DNA of 64,000 nt, from contig NZ_SMAI01000018.1 of the NCBI RefSeq assembly GCF_004346185.1, positions 44,177 through 108,176 on the forward strand. Reading direction: 5' to 3'. Each line of letters opens with the position of its first letter. The first letter of the stretch is position 1. The position numbers and the translations under genes were made by a program. This stretch comes from Aquabacter spiritensis (lineage in GTDB: Bacteria; Pseudomonadota; Alphaproteobacteria; Rhizobiales; Xanthobacteraceae). Below, in pieces: positions 55,092 through 63,951 of this stretch. The notes below the pieces were generated by a model that did not search any database, was not told the origin of the DNA, and saw only the letters and a list, made by a program, of their open reading frames with translations.

Positions 55092-56399
55092 ATGATCCCC
55101 CGCTACAGCCGCCCGGAAATGGCCGACATCTGGACCCCAGAGGCCCGGTTCCGCATCTGGTTCGAGATCGAGGCCCATGCGGTCGAGGCGATGGCGGATC
55201 TGGGCATCGTCCCGAAGGAGGCCGCCGCCAAGATCTGGGAATTGGGGCGGAACGCGGCGTTCGACGTCGCGCGCATCGACGCGATCGAGCGCGAGGTGAA
55301 GCACGACGTCATCGCCTTCCTCACCCATCTCGCCGAGATCGTCGGTCCGGATGCACGCTTCGTGCACCAGGGCATGACGTCCTCCGACGTGCTCGACACC
55401 TGTTTCGCGGTCCAGCTCGCTCGCGCCTCGGACCTTCTGATCGCCGATATCGACCGGGTTCTGTCGGTGCTGGAACGCCGGGCGTTCGAACACAAGCTGA
55501 CGCCGACAGTCGGACGGTCGCACGGCATCCATGCCGAGCCGACCACTTTCGGCATCAAGCTCGCCATCGCTTATGCCGAATTCCAGCGCGCCCGCGCCCG
55601 TATGGTGGCGGCGCGCGCGGAGATCGCGACCTGCGCCATTTCCGGTGCGGTCGGCACCTTCGCGCATATCGATCCGAAGGTGGAAGCCTATGTCGCGGAG
55701 AAGATGGGCCTGACGGTCGAGCCGGTCTCCACCCAGGTCATCCCGCGCGATCGCCATGCGATGTTTTTCGCCACGCTCGGCGTCATCGCCTCCTCGGTGG
55801 AGCGGCTCGCGACCGAGATCCGCCACCTCCAGCGCACCGAAGTGCTCGAGGCGGAGGAATATTTTTCCGAGGCCCAGAAGGGCTCCTCGGCCATGCCCCA
55901 CAAGCGCAATCCGGTCCTCACCGAAAATCTGACCGGCCTCGCCCGCATGGTGCGGGCCTATGCGCTGCCGGCGATGGAAAATGTCGCGCTCTGGCACGAG
56001 CGAGACATCTCCCATTCGTCGGTCGAGCGCATGATCGGTCCGGACGCCACCGTGACCCTGGACTTCGCCCTCGCCCGCCTGGCCGGCGTCGTCGACAAGC
56101 TCGTGGTGCATGCCGACAACATGCAGCGGAACATGGACAAGCTCGGCGGGCTCATCCATTCCCAGCGCGTCCTGCTCGCTTTGACCCAGAAGGGCGCGAG
56201 CCGCGAGGAGTCCTACCGCCTGGTTCAGCGCAACGCGATGCGAGTCTGGCGCGGGGAAGGCGATTTCCGCACCTTCCTCCTGGAGGATCCCGAGGTGCGC
56301 CGTTTCCTTTCCGAAGACGACATCAACGAGAAGTTCGACCTCGGCTATCACATGAAACACGTCGATACGATCTTCGCGCGCGTCTTCGGGCGGACCTGA
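55092..56399 (+). CDS. purB: Adenylosuccinate lyase
   Basis: Catalyses fumarate release at two steps of purine synthesis (SAICAR and adenylosuccinate). The 435-residue protein begins MIPRYSRPEMADIWTPEARF. The superfamily signature GSSAMPHKRNPVLTENLTG contains the mobile catalytic loop, and the catalytic His lies in TPTVGRSHGIHAEPTTFG. The C-terminal domain ends in YHMKHVDTIFARVFGRT. It is close to, but on the other strand from, the purC-S-Q-L row, separated by grxD, ridA and bolA. Confidence 0.97.
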   Translation: MIPRYSRPEMADIWTPEARFRIWFEIEAHAVEAMADLGIVPKEAAAKIWELGRNAAFDVARIDAIEREVKHDVIAFLTHLAEIVGPDARFVHQGMTSSDVLDTCFAVQLARASDLLIADIDRVLSVLERRAFEHKLTPTVGRSHGIHAEPTTFGIKLAIAYAEFQRARARMVAARAEIATCAISGAVGTFAHIDPKVEAYVAEKMGLTVEPVSTQVIPRDRHAMFFATLGVIASSVERLATEIRHLQRTEVLEAEEYFSEAQKGSSAMPHKRNPVLTENLTGLARMVRAYALPAMENVALWHERDISHSSVERMIGPDATVTLDFALARLAGVVDKLVVHADNMQRNMDKLGGLIHSQRVLLALTQKGASREESYRLVQRNAMRVWRGEGDFRTFLLEDPEVRRFLSEDDINEKFDLGYHMKHVDTIFARVFGRT

Positions 56400-56404
56400 A
56401 ACAC

Positions 56405-56432
56405 AAATGCCCGGGCCAAGGCCCGGGCATTT
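56405..56432. terminator. Bidirectional terminator between purB and grxD
   Basis: AAATGCCCGGGCC and its exact complement form a 13-bp stem with AA between the arms, 5 bases after the purB stop and 36 bases before the grxD stop. T/A runs at both ends suit termination from both directions. Confidence 0.85.
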
Positions 56433-56468
56433 GGTGCGGATCCGGGATTTTTCCCGATCCTGATCGGA

Positions 56469-56807
56469 TCAGCCGATCGCGCGGTCCCGAACGGCGACGC
56501 CCTTTTCCTCGAACAGAGGGATCAGCTCACCGGCCTGGAACATCTCCCGGACGATATCGCAGCCGCCGAGGAATTCGCCCTTCACATAGATCTGGGGAAT
56601 GGTCGGCCAGCTCGCATACTCCTTGATGCCCTGACGCAGTTCGTCGGATTCCAATACGTTGATGCCTTTGAACGGCACGCCGATATGGTCGAGGATCTGC
56701 ACCACCTGTCCGGAAAAGCCGCACATGGGGAATTGCGGCGTGCCCTTCATGAACACCACCACCTCATTGCCCTTGACCTCGCGGTCGATGAATTCGCGAA
56801 TGCTCAT
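56469..56807 (-). CDS. grxD: Monothiol glutaredoxin (Grx4/GrxD type)
   Basis: A 112-residue CGFS-type glutaredoxin that carries or senses [2Fe-2S] clusters with BolA. The start [20 protein letters not shown] at 56807 matches the family; an ATG three codons upstream is possible. Conserved parts are [20 protein letters not shown] with the CGFS site, [20 protein letters not shown] and [10 protein letters not shown]. In most relatives bolA is immediately upstream; here a ridA-like gene lies between them. Confidence 0.96.
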   Translation of the reverse strand: MSIREFIDREVKGNEVVVFMKGTPQFPMCGFSGQVVQILDHIGVPFKGINVLESDELRQGIKEYASWPTIPQIYVKGEFLGGCDIVREMFQAGELIPLFEEKGVAVRDRAIG

Positions 56808-56968
56808 CTTTCTCATCCAAACAGGGGCCCCGGCACGCCGGCTTACCGGGAAGATCGGTCTTCAGGCGGCAAAGCGCAAGGGGACGCCGGAGGCCGGGCG
56901 GCGGCCTTCGGCGCATGAGCCCCCGTGCAGGTGCAACCGGCACGTCTCAGGGGCGCGCGCCCTCCCGG

Positions 56969-57445
56969 CTACTTCTTGACCGGGGCGTAGAAGGTGCCTT
57001 CCACTTCGACGATATCGTCCTGATTCAGCCGGTCGACCTCGATGATGGTGCGCGGCGGATACGGCCCCTTGCCCCACAGCTCTTCCTGCACCTTGTTGAC
57101 CACTGGCCGGAAGCGGAACATGTCGGTGACGTACACCACCAGACGCACGGCGTCCTGAAGCGTCGCGCCTTCCGATTCGGCGATCAGCTTCATGTTCAGG
57201 AAGGCCTGCTTCACCCGCGCCTCGTCCCCCGGCACAAGCGCATTGGTCGCCGGATCGATACCGCGCATGCCGGCCACGAACACGAAATCACCGGCCCGGG
57301 TGCCGAGATTCCAGGTGCCGGTCGGCTTGATCGCGCCGGCCGGGGACAGCGTCTTCACGCCGTTGGGGGACTGGGCGGAGGCGGCCGCCGGCAGAAAAAG
57401 GAGGGCAGCAGCAAAAGCGGCGGATAAGCGGTTCGGCGCGGACAT
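56969..57445 (-). CDS. Exported RidA/YjgF family protein
   Basis: A 158-residue RidA-fold protein with a Sec signal peptide, MSAPNRLSAAFAAALLFLPA, cleaved near ASAQS. The domain has LSPAGAIKPTGTWNLGTRAG, FVFVAGMRGIDPATNALVPG and the family end YPPRTIIEVDRLNQDDIVEV. The arginine used by classical RidA to deaminate enamines (R105-type, in PPRTIIEV) is present. Periplasmic location is unusual for RidA, which is normally cytoplasmic. The ATG at 57445 has GAGG upstream; a perfect 24-bp palindrome lies 15 bases before the start. It interrupts the usual bolA-grxD pairing, which suggests insertion. Confidence 0.88.
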   Translation of the reverse strand: MSAPNRLSAAFAAALLFLPAAASAQSPNGVKTLSPAGAIKPTGTWNLGTRAGDFVFVAGMRGIDPATNALVPGDEARVKQAFLNMKLIAESEGATLQDAVRLVVYVTDMFRFRPVVNKVQEELWGKGPYPPRTIIEVDRLNQDDIVEVEGTFYAPVKK

Positions 57446-57460
57446 GGGGGGCCTCGGATT

Positions 57461-57484
57461 GGAATGAATGTATACATTCATTCC
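57461..57484. promoter_or_regulatory. Perfect 24-bp palindrome, probable operator of the ridA-like gene
   Basis: The arm GGAATGAATGTA is followed directly by its exact reverse complement, with no spacer. It sits just upstream of the start codon and downstream of where the promoter must be (57485-57551). Long spacerless palindromes with TGTATACA-like centres are typical of TetR- or GntR-family operators. No regulator gene is adjacent. Confidence 0.8.
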
Positions 57485-57551
57485 ATGCTGCACCGCAGCA
57501 GGTCAATCGCGCAGCACGCTCAAATCGTAGGCAGAACCACGCGCCGACGCG

Positions 57552-57785
57552 TCAGGCCGGCGCCGAGGTCTTCAGTGCGAGCGCGTGAAGAACTCCGCCC
57601 ATATTTCCCTGGAGCGCGGCATAGACCATCTGATGCTGCTGCACCCGGCTCTTGCCCCGGAACGCCTCCGAGACGATGGTCGCGGCATAATGGTCGCCGT
57701 CCCCGGCGAGGTCCTGGATCGTCACTTCGGCATCCGGCAGCGCCTGCTTGATCAGGCGCTCGATATCGGCGGCGGGCATCGGCAT
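57552..57785 (-). CDS. bolA: BolA family protein
   Basis: A 77-residue BolA-fold protein that pairs with CGFS glutaredoxins in iron-sulfur trafficking and sensing. It begins MPMPAADIERLIKQALPDAE, with GDGDHYAATIVSEAFRGKSR and VQQHQMVYAALQGNMGGVLH; the conserved His residues for cluster binding are present. The start has GGGAG six bases upstream and lies 12 bases after purL. Confidence 0.94.
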   Translation of the reverse strand: MPMPAADIERLIKQALPDAEVTIQDLAGDGDHYAATIVSEAFRGKSRVQQHQMVYAALQGNMGGVLHALALKTSAPA

Positions 57786-57797
57786 CGTCGTCTCCCG

Positions 57798-60011
57798 TCA
57801 GGCGCTCGCGCCCATATAGATGGGCAGCCAGGTCTCGTTCCGATCGCGCAGCGTCTCGACGAAGATCGAACGCTCCCCGGGCAGCGCGAGCCGGTCGCCG
57901 CCGGTCTTGCCGATCTTCATCAGGGGAACGCCCGCCGCTTCCGCCCGGCGCACCAGTTCAGGCCCCTGCCCGTGCGCCGCCACGATTACGTAGCGTGCCT
58001 GATCCTCGCCGAACCAGAAGGCATGCGCCGGGATGCCGTGCGGCCGATCGAGCGAGGCGCCCATATTCCCGGCCATCGCCATCTCGGCGAGCGCCACCAG
58101 AAGTCCGCCGTCCGACACGTCGTGCACGGCCGTCACGAGTTCCTGATGGATCAGGCTGCGGACGAAGTCGCCGTTGCGCTTTTCGGCCACCAGGTCGACC
58201 GGGGGCGGTGCGCCTTCCTCGCGGTCGCAGACCGTGAAGAGATAGGCGGAGGCGCCGAGCCAGCCTTCGGTCTTTCCGACGACATAGATCGCCTCGCCGG
58301 CCGCCTTGAAGGCGAGGGTCATGCTCTTGGCGAGATCCTCGATCAATCCGACGCCGCCGATCGTGGGGGTCGGTAGGATCGCCTTGCCGTTGGTCTCGTT
58401 ATAGAGGCTGACATTGCCCGACACGACGGGGAAATCGAGCGCCTCGCAGGCGGCGCCGATGCCTTTCACGCAGCCGACGAACTGGCCCATGATTTCCGGG
58501 CGCTCGGGATTGCCGAAATTCAGATTGTCCGTCACCGCGATCGGCGTCGCGCCGACGGCGGTCAGGTTGCGCCAGGCTTCGGCGACCGCCTGCTTGCCGC
58601 CCTCGAACGGGTCGGCTTCGCAATAACGCGGCGTGACGTCTGTGGTGAGCGCCAACGCCTTCGGCCCGTCCTCGACGCGGATCACGGCGGCGTCGCCACC
58701 CGGCTTCTGCACGGTATTGCCGAGGATCAGATGGTCGTATTGCTCCCAGATCCAGCGCTTGGAGCACAGGTCCGGCGACATGACGAGCTGCTCCAGCGCG
58801 TCCGCCAACGACACCGTGTCCGGCACGTCCTTGGCGGCGATCACCGGGCGCGGCTGCGGATCGGTGTGGGGGCGGTAATATTCCGGGGCCTGATCGCCGA
58901 GATCCTTGATCGGCAGATCGGCCTCGACGAGGCCCTTGTGCTTGACCACGAAGCGCAGCGTATCTGTGGTGTGGCCGATAATCGCGAAGTCGAGCCCCCA
59001 TTTCCGGAAGATCGCCTCGGCTTCGGCCTCCTTGCCCGGCGCGAGGACCATGAGCATGCGCTCCTGGCTCTCCGACAGCATCATCTCGTAAGCGGTCATG
59101 CCGGTTTCGCGGCACGGTACGGCGTCGAGGTCGAGTTCGATGCCGAGACCGCCCTTCGCGCCCATCTCGACCGCCGAACTGGTCAGACCCGCCGCCCCCA
59201 TGTCCTGGATCGACACCACGCAGCCCGCCTTCATGATTTCGAGGCAGGCTTCCAGCAGCAGCTTTTCCGCGAACGGGTCGCCGACCTGGACGGTCGGCCG
59301 CTTCTCTTCGGCGTCGGCGCCGAACTCCGCCGAGGCCATGGTCGCGCCGTGGATGCCGTCGCGTCCGGTCTTGGAGCCGAGATAGACGATGGCGCGGCCG
59401 ACGCCGCTCGCCGCCGCGTAGAAGATCTCGTCGGTGCGGGCGAGCCCGACCGCCATCGCATTGACCAGGATGTTGCCGTTATAGCGGCTGTGGAATCCGA
59501 CCGAGCCGCCGACCGTCGGGACACCGAAGGAATTGCCGTAGCCGCCGATCCCGGCGACCACCCCCGCCAGAAGATGGCGGGTGCGCGGATGGTGGCAATT
59601 GCCGAACCGGAGCGCGTTCAAGGCCGCGATCGGCCGTGCGCCCATCGTGAACACGTCACGCAGAATGCCCCCCACCCCGGTCGCCGCGCCCTGATAGGGC
59701 TCGATGAAAGAGGGATGGTTGTGGCTCTCCATCTTGAAGACCGCGGCCAGCCCGTCACCGATATCCACCACGCCGGCATTCTCGCCCGGGCCCTGGATCA
59801 CTCGGGGGCCGGTGGTCGGCAGCGTGCGCAGCCAGACCTTGGAGGATTTGTACGAGCAATGCTCGTTCCACATGGCCGAGACGATGCCGAGCTCGGTCAG
59901 GCTGGGCTCGCGCCCGATCAACGCGATAAAGCGCTGATATTCGTCCGGCTTCAGCCCGTGTTCGGCCACGAGTTCCGGGGTGATACGCGGGGTGTTCGGA
60001 ATAAGATTCAC
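57798..60011 (-). CDS. purL: Phosphoribosylformylglycinamidine synthase subunit PurL (small type)
   Basis: Catalytic synthetase subunit of the three-part FGAM synthase (PurL with PurQ and PurS). The 737-residue length is that of the small PurL. Signatures include [60 protein letters not shown] and [24 protein letters not shown] sequence. It continues the purC-S-Q direction after a 95-base gap from purQ, and is followed by bolA. Confidence 0.97.
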   Translation of the reverse strand: MNLIPNTPRITPELVAEHGLKPDEYQRFIALIGREPSLTELGIVSAMWNEHCSYKSSKVWLRTLPTTGPRVIQGPGENAGVVDIGDGLAAVFKMESHNHPSFIEPYQGAATGVGGILRDVFTMGARPIAALNALRFGNCHHPRTRHLLAGVVAGIGGYGNSFGVPTVGGSVGFHSRYNGNILVNAMAVGLARTDEIFYAAASGVGRAIVYLGSKTGRDGIHGATMASAEFGADAEEKRPTVQVGDPFAEKLLLEACLEIMKAGCVVSIQDMGAAGLTSSAVEMGAKGGLGIELDLDAVPCRETGMTAYEMMLSESQERMLMVLAPGKEAEAEAIFRKWGLDFAIIGHTTDTLRFVVKHKGLVEADLPIKDLGDQAPEYYRPHTDPQPRPVIAAKDVPDTVSLADALEQLVMSPDLCSKRWIWEQYDHLILGNTVQKPGGDAAVIRVEDGPKALALTTDVTPRYCEADPFEGGKQAVAEAWRNLTAVGATPIAVTDNLNFGNPERPEIMGQFVGCVKGIGAACEALDFPVVSGNVSLYNETNGKAILPTPTIGGVGLIEDLAKSMTLAFKAAGEAIYVVGKTEGWLGASAYLFTVCDREEGAPPPVDLVAEKRNGDFVRSLIHQELVTAVHDVSDGGLLVALAEMAMAGNMGASLDRPHGIPAHAFWFGEDQARYVIVAAHGQGPELVRRAEAAGVPLMKIGKTGGDRLALPGERSIFVETLRDRNETWLPIYMGASA

Positions 60012-60106
60012 GTGTCCGATCCCATCCGATCGCGCGCCGCGGCTCCGGGCCCGGTCGCCGCGACGACGTCATGCTACAGAATGGCCGGCCGATCCAGCCC
60101 CGCCCG

Positions 60107-60805
60107 TCACGCCGCCTTGAAGGCGGAGGACAGGCTTTCGAACAGGCCGCGGCCGTCGGTCGGGCCGATCGCCGGCTCGATGTAATTTTCAGGGTGCGGC
60201 ATCATCCCGAGCACGTTGTGGGTCTCGGAATAGATACCGGCAATGCCGTTGATGGCGCCGTTGGGACCATCGGTCTCGTCGATCTCGCCATCGGGCCGCG
60301 CATAGCGGAAGGCCACCCGGCCCTCAGATTCGATCTCGCGGATCGTCTCCTCGTCGGCGGTGTAATTGCCTTCCCCATGCGCCACCGGGATGCGCAGGAC
60401 CTCGCCCTTGCGATAGGCGCGGGTAAACGGCGTGTCGGCGCGCTCGACCCGGAGGCGAACCTCGCGGCAGACGAAGCGGAGCTTCGCGTTCCGCACCAGG
60501 ACGCCGGGCAGCATGCCGGCCTCGCACAGGATCTGGAAGCCGTTGCAGATGCCGAGCACCAGGCCGCCGCGCTTGGCGTGCGCCTGCACCGCCGCCATTA
60601 CATTCGCCCGCGCCGCGATCGCCCCGCAGCGCAGATAATCGCCATAGGAGAAGCCGCCGGCGAGCACGACGAGGTCGGTCTGGGAGGGGAGCTCGGTTTC
60701 CGAATGCCAAACCTTCGTCACCTTGGCGCCGGCGACGAGGGTCAGCGCGCGCTCGGCATCCCGCTCGCGGTTCGTCCCCGGAAAAACAACTAAGGCTGAC
60801 TTCAT
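60107..60805 (-). CDS. purQ: Phosphoribosylformylglycinamidine synthase glutaminase PurQ
   Basis: Glutamine amidotransferase subunit of FGAM synthase. The 232-residue protein starts MKSALVVFPGTNRERDAERA at 60805. The nucleophilic Cys is in GLVLGICNGFQILCEAGMLP; the His/Glu pair is in MMPHPENYIEPAIG. It includes VVLAGGFSYGDYLRCGAIAA. It follows purS by 69 bases. Confidence 0.97.
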   Translation of the reverse strand: MKSALVVFPGTNRERDAERALTLVAGAKVTKVWHSETELPSQTDLVVLAGGFSYGDYLRCGAIAARANVMAAVQAHAKRGGLVLGICNGFQILCEAGMLPGVLVRNAKLRFVCREVRLRVERADTPFTRAYRKGEVLRIPVAHGEGNYTADEETIREIESEGRVAFRYARPDGEIDETDGPNGAINGIAGIYSETHNVLGMMPHPENYIEPAIGPTDGRGLFESLSSAFKAA

Positions 60806-60874
60806 GGCTCTAAACCGTGTTGCAGCGACGCGCGATCCGGGTCCGGATGCGAGCCGGCCCGGGCGCACCGCGTC

Positions 60875-61117
60875 TCATTCGGCGAATTCGACCCGATAGG
60901 TCTCGATGATGGTGTTGGCGAGCAGCTTGTCGCACGCCTCCTTCAAGACGCCCTCGGCCGCGGCCTTGTCATTGCCGGCGAGCTCGACGTCGAACACCTT
61001 GCCCTGGCGCACGCTCTGGACTCCGGCGACGCCGAGCGAGCGCAGAGCCCCCTCGATGGCCTTGCCCTGGGGATCCAGAACCGCGGATTTCAGCGTGACG
61101 ATCACACGCGCCTTCAT
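60875..61117 (-). CDS. purS: Phosphoribosylformylglycinamidine synthase subunit PurS
   Basis: An 80-residue subunit required to couple PurQ glutaminase to PurL. It begins MKARVIVTLKSAVLDPQGKA and has EGALRSLGVAGVQSVRQGKV and CDKLLANTIIETYRVEF, matching the family end to end. It lies 70 bases after purC with a hairpin between them. Confidence 0.96.
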   Translation of the reverse strand: MKARVIVTLKSAVLDPQGKAIEGALRSLGVAGVQSVRQGKVFDVELAGNDKAAAEGVLKEACDKLLANTIIETYRVEFAE

Positions 61118-61139
61118 GCAGCACCACTCGTAACGGAAG

Positions 61140-61159
61140 CGGGGGCCTTATGGCCCCCG
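61140..61159 (-). terminator. Hairpin between purC and purS
   Basis: CGGGGGCC pairs with GGCCCCCG around the loop TTAT within the purine row. No T-run follows on the minus strand, so it may reduce read-through or protect an RNA end but is not a proven terminator. Confidence 0.45.
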
Positions 61160-61187
61160 TCGCAGTTGGGATCAAGTGTCGTCGGCC

Positions 61188-61952
61188 TCACTTCACCAGA
61201 AGCGGGCCTTTCGCCTGGTTGGGCTCGTTCTCGCCCAGGATGCCAAGACGCCGCGCGACCTCCGAATAGGCCTCCACCAGTCCGCCCATGTCGCGGCGGA
61301 AGCGGTCCTTGTCGAGCTTGTCGGCGGACTTGATGTCCCAGAGACGGCACGAATCGGGACTGATCTCATCAGCCACGACGATCCGCATCATGTCGTTCTC
61401 CCAGAGCCGGCCGCATTCCATCTTGAAGTCGACGAGGCGGATGCCGACGCCGAGGAAGAGGCCGGAGAGGAAGTCGTTGACGCGGATGGCCAGCGCGATG
61501 ATGTCGTCGATCTCCTGGGTGGTCGCCCAGCCGAAGGCCGTGACGTGCTCCTCGGAAACCAGCGGGTCGTTCAGCGCGTCGTTCTTATAATAGAATTCGA
61601 TGATCGAGCGCGGCAGCGCGGTCCCTTCCTCGATCCCGAGACGGGTCGAGAGAGAGCCTGCGGCAACGTTCCGCACCACGATTTCGAGCGGGATGATCTC
61701 GACCTCCCGGATCAACTGCTCGCGCATGTTGAGCCGGCGGATGAAGTGCGTGGGCACTCCGATCTCGTTCAGCCGCGAAAAGATATATTCCGAGATTCGG
61801 TTGTTCAGAACCCCTTTGCCATCGATGACGTCATGCTTCTTGTTGTTGAAGGCGGTGGCGTCGTCCTTGAAGTGCTGGATGAGCGTGCCCGGCTCGGGGC
61901 CCTCATACAGGACCTTCGCCTTGCCTTCGTAGATGCGGCGGCGGCGGCTCAT
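61188..61952 (-). CDS. purC: Phosphoribosylaminoimidazole-succinocarboxamide synthase
   Basis: SAICAR synthetase of purine synthesis. From the ATG at 61952 the protein is 254 residues, beginning [20 protein letters not shown], the usual length and N-terminus. An upstream ATG at 61982 would add ten residues; neither start has a strong ribosome site. Conserved segments are [40 protein letters not shown] and [16 protein letters not shown]. It is first in the purC-purS-purQ-purL row. The terminal [16 protein letters not shown] is typical of Rhizobiales. Confidence 0.96.
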   Translation of the reverse strand: MSRRRRIYEGKAKVLYEGPEPGTLIQHFKDDATAFNNKKHDVIDGKGVLNNRISEYIFSRLNEIGVPTHFIRRLNMREQLIREVEIIPLEIVVRNVAAGSLSTRLGIEEGTALPRSIIEFYYKNDALNDPLVSEEHVTAFGWATTQEIDDIIALAIRVNDFLSGLFLGVGIRLVDFKMECGRLWENDMMRIVVADEISPDSCRLWDIKSADKLDKDRFRRDMGGLVEAYSEVARRLGILGENEPNQAKGPLLVK

Positions 61953-62272
61953 GGGGGTATACCGTCGATTGAGGAAATCCATTGGGTTGCCAAGGCTCCG
62001 TTCGGGTGACGCTCCTCGGCGGGGCGCATCATTTGCTGTCTTGCAGCGCAAGATACGCCCTGGCGGACACTAGCCGATTGCCGGGCGGTATACAACGCGC
62101 TGTCTCAGGAGGGGACACGGTCCTCGTCCGTTTTCGTGGACCCGGCCATCCTCCCGGCGACACCCTTTCCGTTGATCTAGGGGAACCTCCCCTATATTCA
62201 AGGTCGCGGAAGGGATGGGCTTCGCTGCCACGCCTCCCTATCTGTCACGAAAACGTCAATATGAGGGCCGCC
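61953..62272. other. Divergent intergenic region between purC and the ATPase-inhibitor gene
   Basis: These 320 bases hold two opposing promoters. A 17-bp inverted repeat, TAGGGGA-ACC-TCCCCTA, occurs at 62178-62194, 79 bases before the ATPase-inhibitor start. No gene or stable RNA is seen; the open frame on the plus strand is not protein-like. Confidence 0.6.
62178..62194. promoter_or_regulatory. Inverted repeat upstream of the ATPase-inhibitor gene
   Basis: TAGGGGA and TCCCCTA flank ACC. The right arm runs into TATATTC, which could be part of a -10 region, so the repeat may be an operator. The binding protein is unknown. Confidence 0.4.
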
Positions 62273-62596
62273 ATGACCACGTTCGACAAGCGGGAAGACG
62301 GCTTCGAGAAGGCCTACGCCATGGACGAGGAGATCCGGTTCAAGGCCCTGGCTCGACGCAACAAGTTGCTGGGTCTGTGGGCCGCCGAGAAGCTCGGGCT
62401 CGGTGAGGACGAATCGCAGGCCTATGCCAAGGAGGTCGTCGTCGCCGACCTCGAGGAACATGGCGATGAGGATGTCTTCCGAAAGATCCGAGGCGATTTC
62501 GACGCCAAGGGTGTGACCGTGTCGGATCATCAGATCCGCCGCACGATGGACGAATTGCTGGCTCAAGCGGTGATCGCGATCCGCACCGCGCAATAG
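62273..62596 (+). CDS. F1 ATPase inhibitor zeta subunit (DUF1476)
   Basis: A 107-residue DUF1476 protein, the alphaproteobacterial zeta inhibitor that blocks reverse ATP hydrolysis by the F1 motor. The start MTTFDKREDGFEKAYAMDEE at 62273 is the conserved inhibitory N-terminus; an ATG at 62261 adds four residues. The rest is a helical bundle: FKALARRNKLLGLWAAEKLG, YAKEVVVADLEEHGDEDVFR and ISDHQIR-like VSDHQIRRTMDELLAQAV. It is divergent from purC, as in many Hyphomicrobiales, with a possible operator in between. Confidence 0.95.
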   Translation: MTTFDKREDGFEKAYAMDEEIRFKALARRNKLLGLWAAEKLGLGEDESQAYAKEVVVADLEEHGDEDVFRKIRGDFDAKGVTVSDHQIRRTMDELLAQAVIAIRTAQ

Positions 62597-62660
62597 CGGC
62601 GATTCGCCGAGGCGGGGGCGGGTGACGAAGCGCGGCGGCGCGCCGCAGAGGAGATGACGC

Positions 62661-63098
62661 ATGCAACGTTCCGGACGGGTGCTCGTTTGCCTCGCGGCGC
62701 TCCTATCGGGTGCGACGCCTGCCGCCGCCACCTCCGCGACGGTGCTCCGGCAATTGAACGTGCGTACGGGGCCCGGCACGAACTTCCCGGTCATCTCCCA
62801 GCTTCCCGCCGGTGCCACCATCGAGGCGATGGCCTGCAGCCCGTCTTGGTGCACCATCGCCTGGAACGGCCCGGCTTTCGTCGCGGCTTCCTATCTCGGT
62901 TTCGACGGTCCTCCGCCTTATGTCGACGGGCCGCTTCTCTTTTCGGCGCCGCCGCCCGTCATGATCGCGCCGCCCGGCCCGCCGGTCATGGTCGCGCCCC
63001 CGCCCCCGGTCTATTACGGCCCGCCGCCGCGCTTTTACGGCGTGCCGCCGGGTCCCGGCCCCGGCCTTTATGGCGGGGTCGGTGTCTGGGGTTTCTAG
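62661..63098 (+). CDS. Exported bacterial SH3-domain protein with Pro-rich tail
   Basis: A 145-residue secreted protein. The signal peptide (VLVCLAALLSGATPAAA) is followed by an SH3b domain: TVLRQLNVRTGPGTNFPVIS, QLPAGATIEAMACSPSWCTI and WNGPAFVAASYLGF. The two Cys in MACSPSWC may pair. The last 65 residues are Pro/Gly/Tyr-rich (PPPPVYYGPPPRFYGVPPGP). It lies 64 bases after the ATPase inhibitor gene. SH3b proteins of this type are thought to bind cell-wall components; no specific role is known. Confidence 0.88.
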   Translation: MQRSGRVLVCLAALLSGATPAAATSATVLRQLNVRTGPGTNFPVISQLPAGATIEAMACSPSWCTIAWNGPAFVAASYLGFDGPPPYVDGPLLFSAPPPVMIAPPGPPVMVAPPPPVYYGPPPRFYGVPPGPGPGLYGGVGVWGF

Positions 63099-63175
63099 AT
63101 CTGGATCCCGCCCTCTGCGGAACGCAGGCTTGACCGCGTCGTTGGTCTCCCAGCGCCCGCGCCGGGGAGATGACG

Positions 63176-63868
63176 ATGCCGCTGTATCCCGACTGGACCG
63201 ACCTCGGCCTCCGACTTCTCTGCACCTTTCTCGGCTGTGGGGTCATCGGCCTCGATCGCGAATGGCAGGAGCGCGCCGCGGGGCTGCGAACCACGATCCT
63301 GGTGGGTATCGCCGCCTGCATCACCATGATCAGCGCGAATCTTCTGCTTCCCCTCGACGGCAAGGGCAGTACGTCGTTTTCCGAGATCGACGTCATGCGT
63401 CTCCCGCTCGGCGTCCTGACCGGCATGGGCTTCATCGGCGCGGGAGCGATCATCCGGCGCGACGGACTGGTCCGGGGCGTCACGACGGCCGCCACCCTCT
63501 GGTTCGTCTCGATTTTGGGGCTGTGCTTCGGGGCGGGCCAGTTCCTGCTCGGCGGCGCCGGCTTCGCGGTCGGCATCTTCACCCTGTGGGGGCTCAAATA
63601 TGCCGAGCGCTTCGTCCTGCGCGAGCGCGAAGCGACCCTCACGCTCGTTCTGGGGGCTGATGGACCGAGCGAGGACGGCATCGAGACCATCCTCAACGAG
63701 GAGGACGTCCGCGTGCGGCGTCTCACCGTGAGCTACGAGCCCGGAACAGGGAGAAGGGAATACCGCTTCAGCCTGTGGAGCGGATCGCCGGAACTGTCCC
63801 GGCCGCCCCCGCTCGTGGAACGCCTGAGACTCACGCCCGGCGTTGAACGGCTCGATTGGACGATGTAG
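63176..63868 (+). CDS. MgtC/SapB family membrane protein
   Basis: A 230-residue protein whose N-terminal half has four or five membrane helices in the MgtC pattern: LRLLCTFLGCGVIGLDREWQ, AAGLRTTILVGIAACITMIS, GVLTGMGFIGAGAIIRRDGL, RGVTTAATLWFVSILGLCFG. A cytoplasmic ACT-like tail follows (TLTLVLGADGPSEDGIETIL). The ATG at 63176 has GGGGAG at the right distance; the ATG at 63170 is too close. MgtC proteins affect Mg2+ limitation, membrane potential and virulence in other bacteria; which role applies here is unknown. Confidence 0.9.
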   Translation: MPLYPDWTDLGLRLLCTFLGCGVIGLDREWQERAAGLRTTILVGIAACITMISANLLLPLDGKGSTSFSEIDVMRLPLGVLTGMGFIGAGAIIRRDGLVRGVTTAATLWFVSILGLCFGAGQFLLGGAGFAVGIFTLWGLKYAERFVLREREATLTLVLGADGPSEDGIETILNEEDVRVRRLTVSYEPGTGRREYRFSLWSGSPELSRPPPLVERLRLTPGVERLDWTM

Positions 63869-63892
63869 GGCGCGAGCCGGGCCAAACAAAAA

Positions 63893-63910
63893 GGCCGCCC
63901 GAAGGCGGCC
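63893..63910 (-). terminator. Intrinsic terminator facing left, for a gene beyond the window
   Basis: GGCCGCC and GGCGGCC pair around a 4-base loop. On the minus strand it is followed by TTTTTGTTT, a strong T-run, so it ends a minus-strand transcript entering from the right edge. Confidence 0.8.
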
Positions 63911-63923
63911 TCAGACCGCTGAC

Positions 63924-63951
63924 AAACCCCTGGCGCGAGCCGGGGGTTTTT
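63924..63951 (+). terminator. Intrinsic terminator after the MgtC-like gene
   Basis: AAACCCCTGGC pairs with GCCGGGGGTTT (one T-G) around GCGA and is followed by TTGATT, 56 bases after the stop at 63868. It is the likely end of the plus-strand transcript. Confidence 0.8.

Noticed and set aside
58731..60185. 484-codon plus-strand frame opposite purL
   Set aside because: Purely antisense to a full-length PurL.
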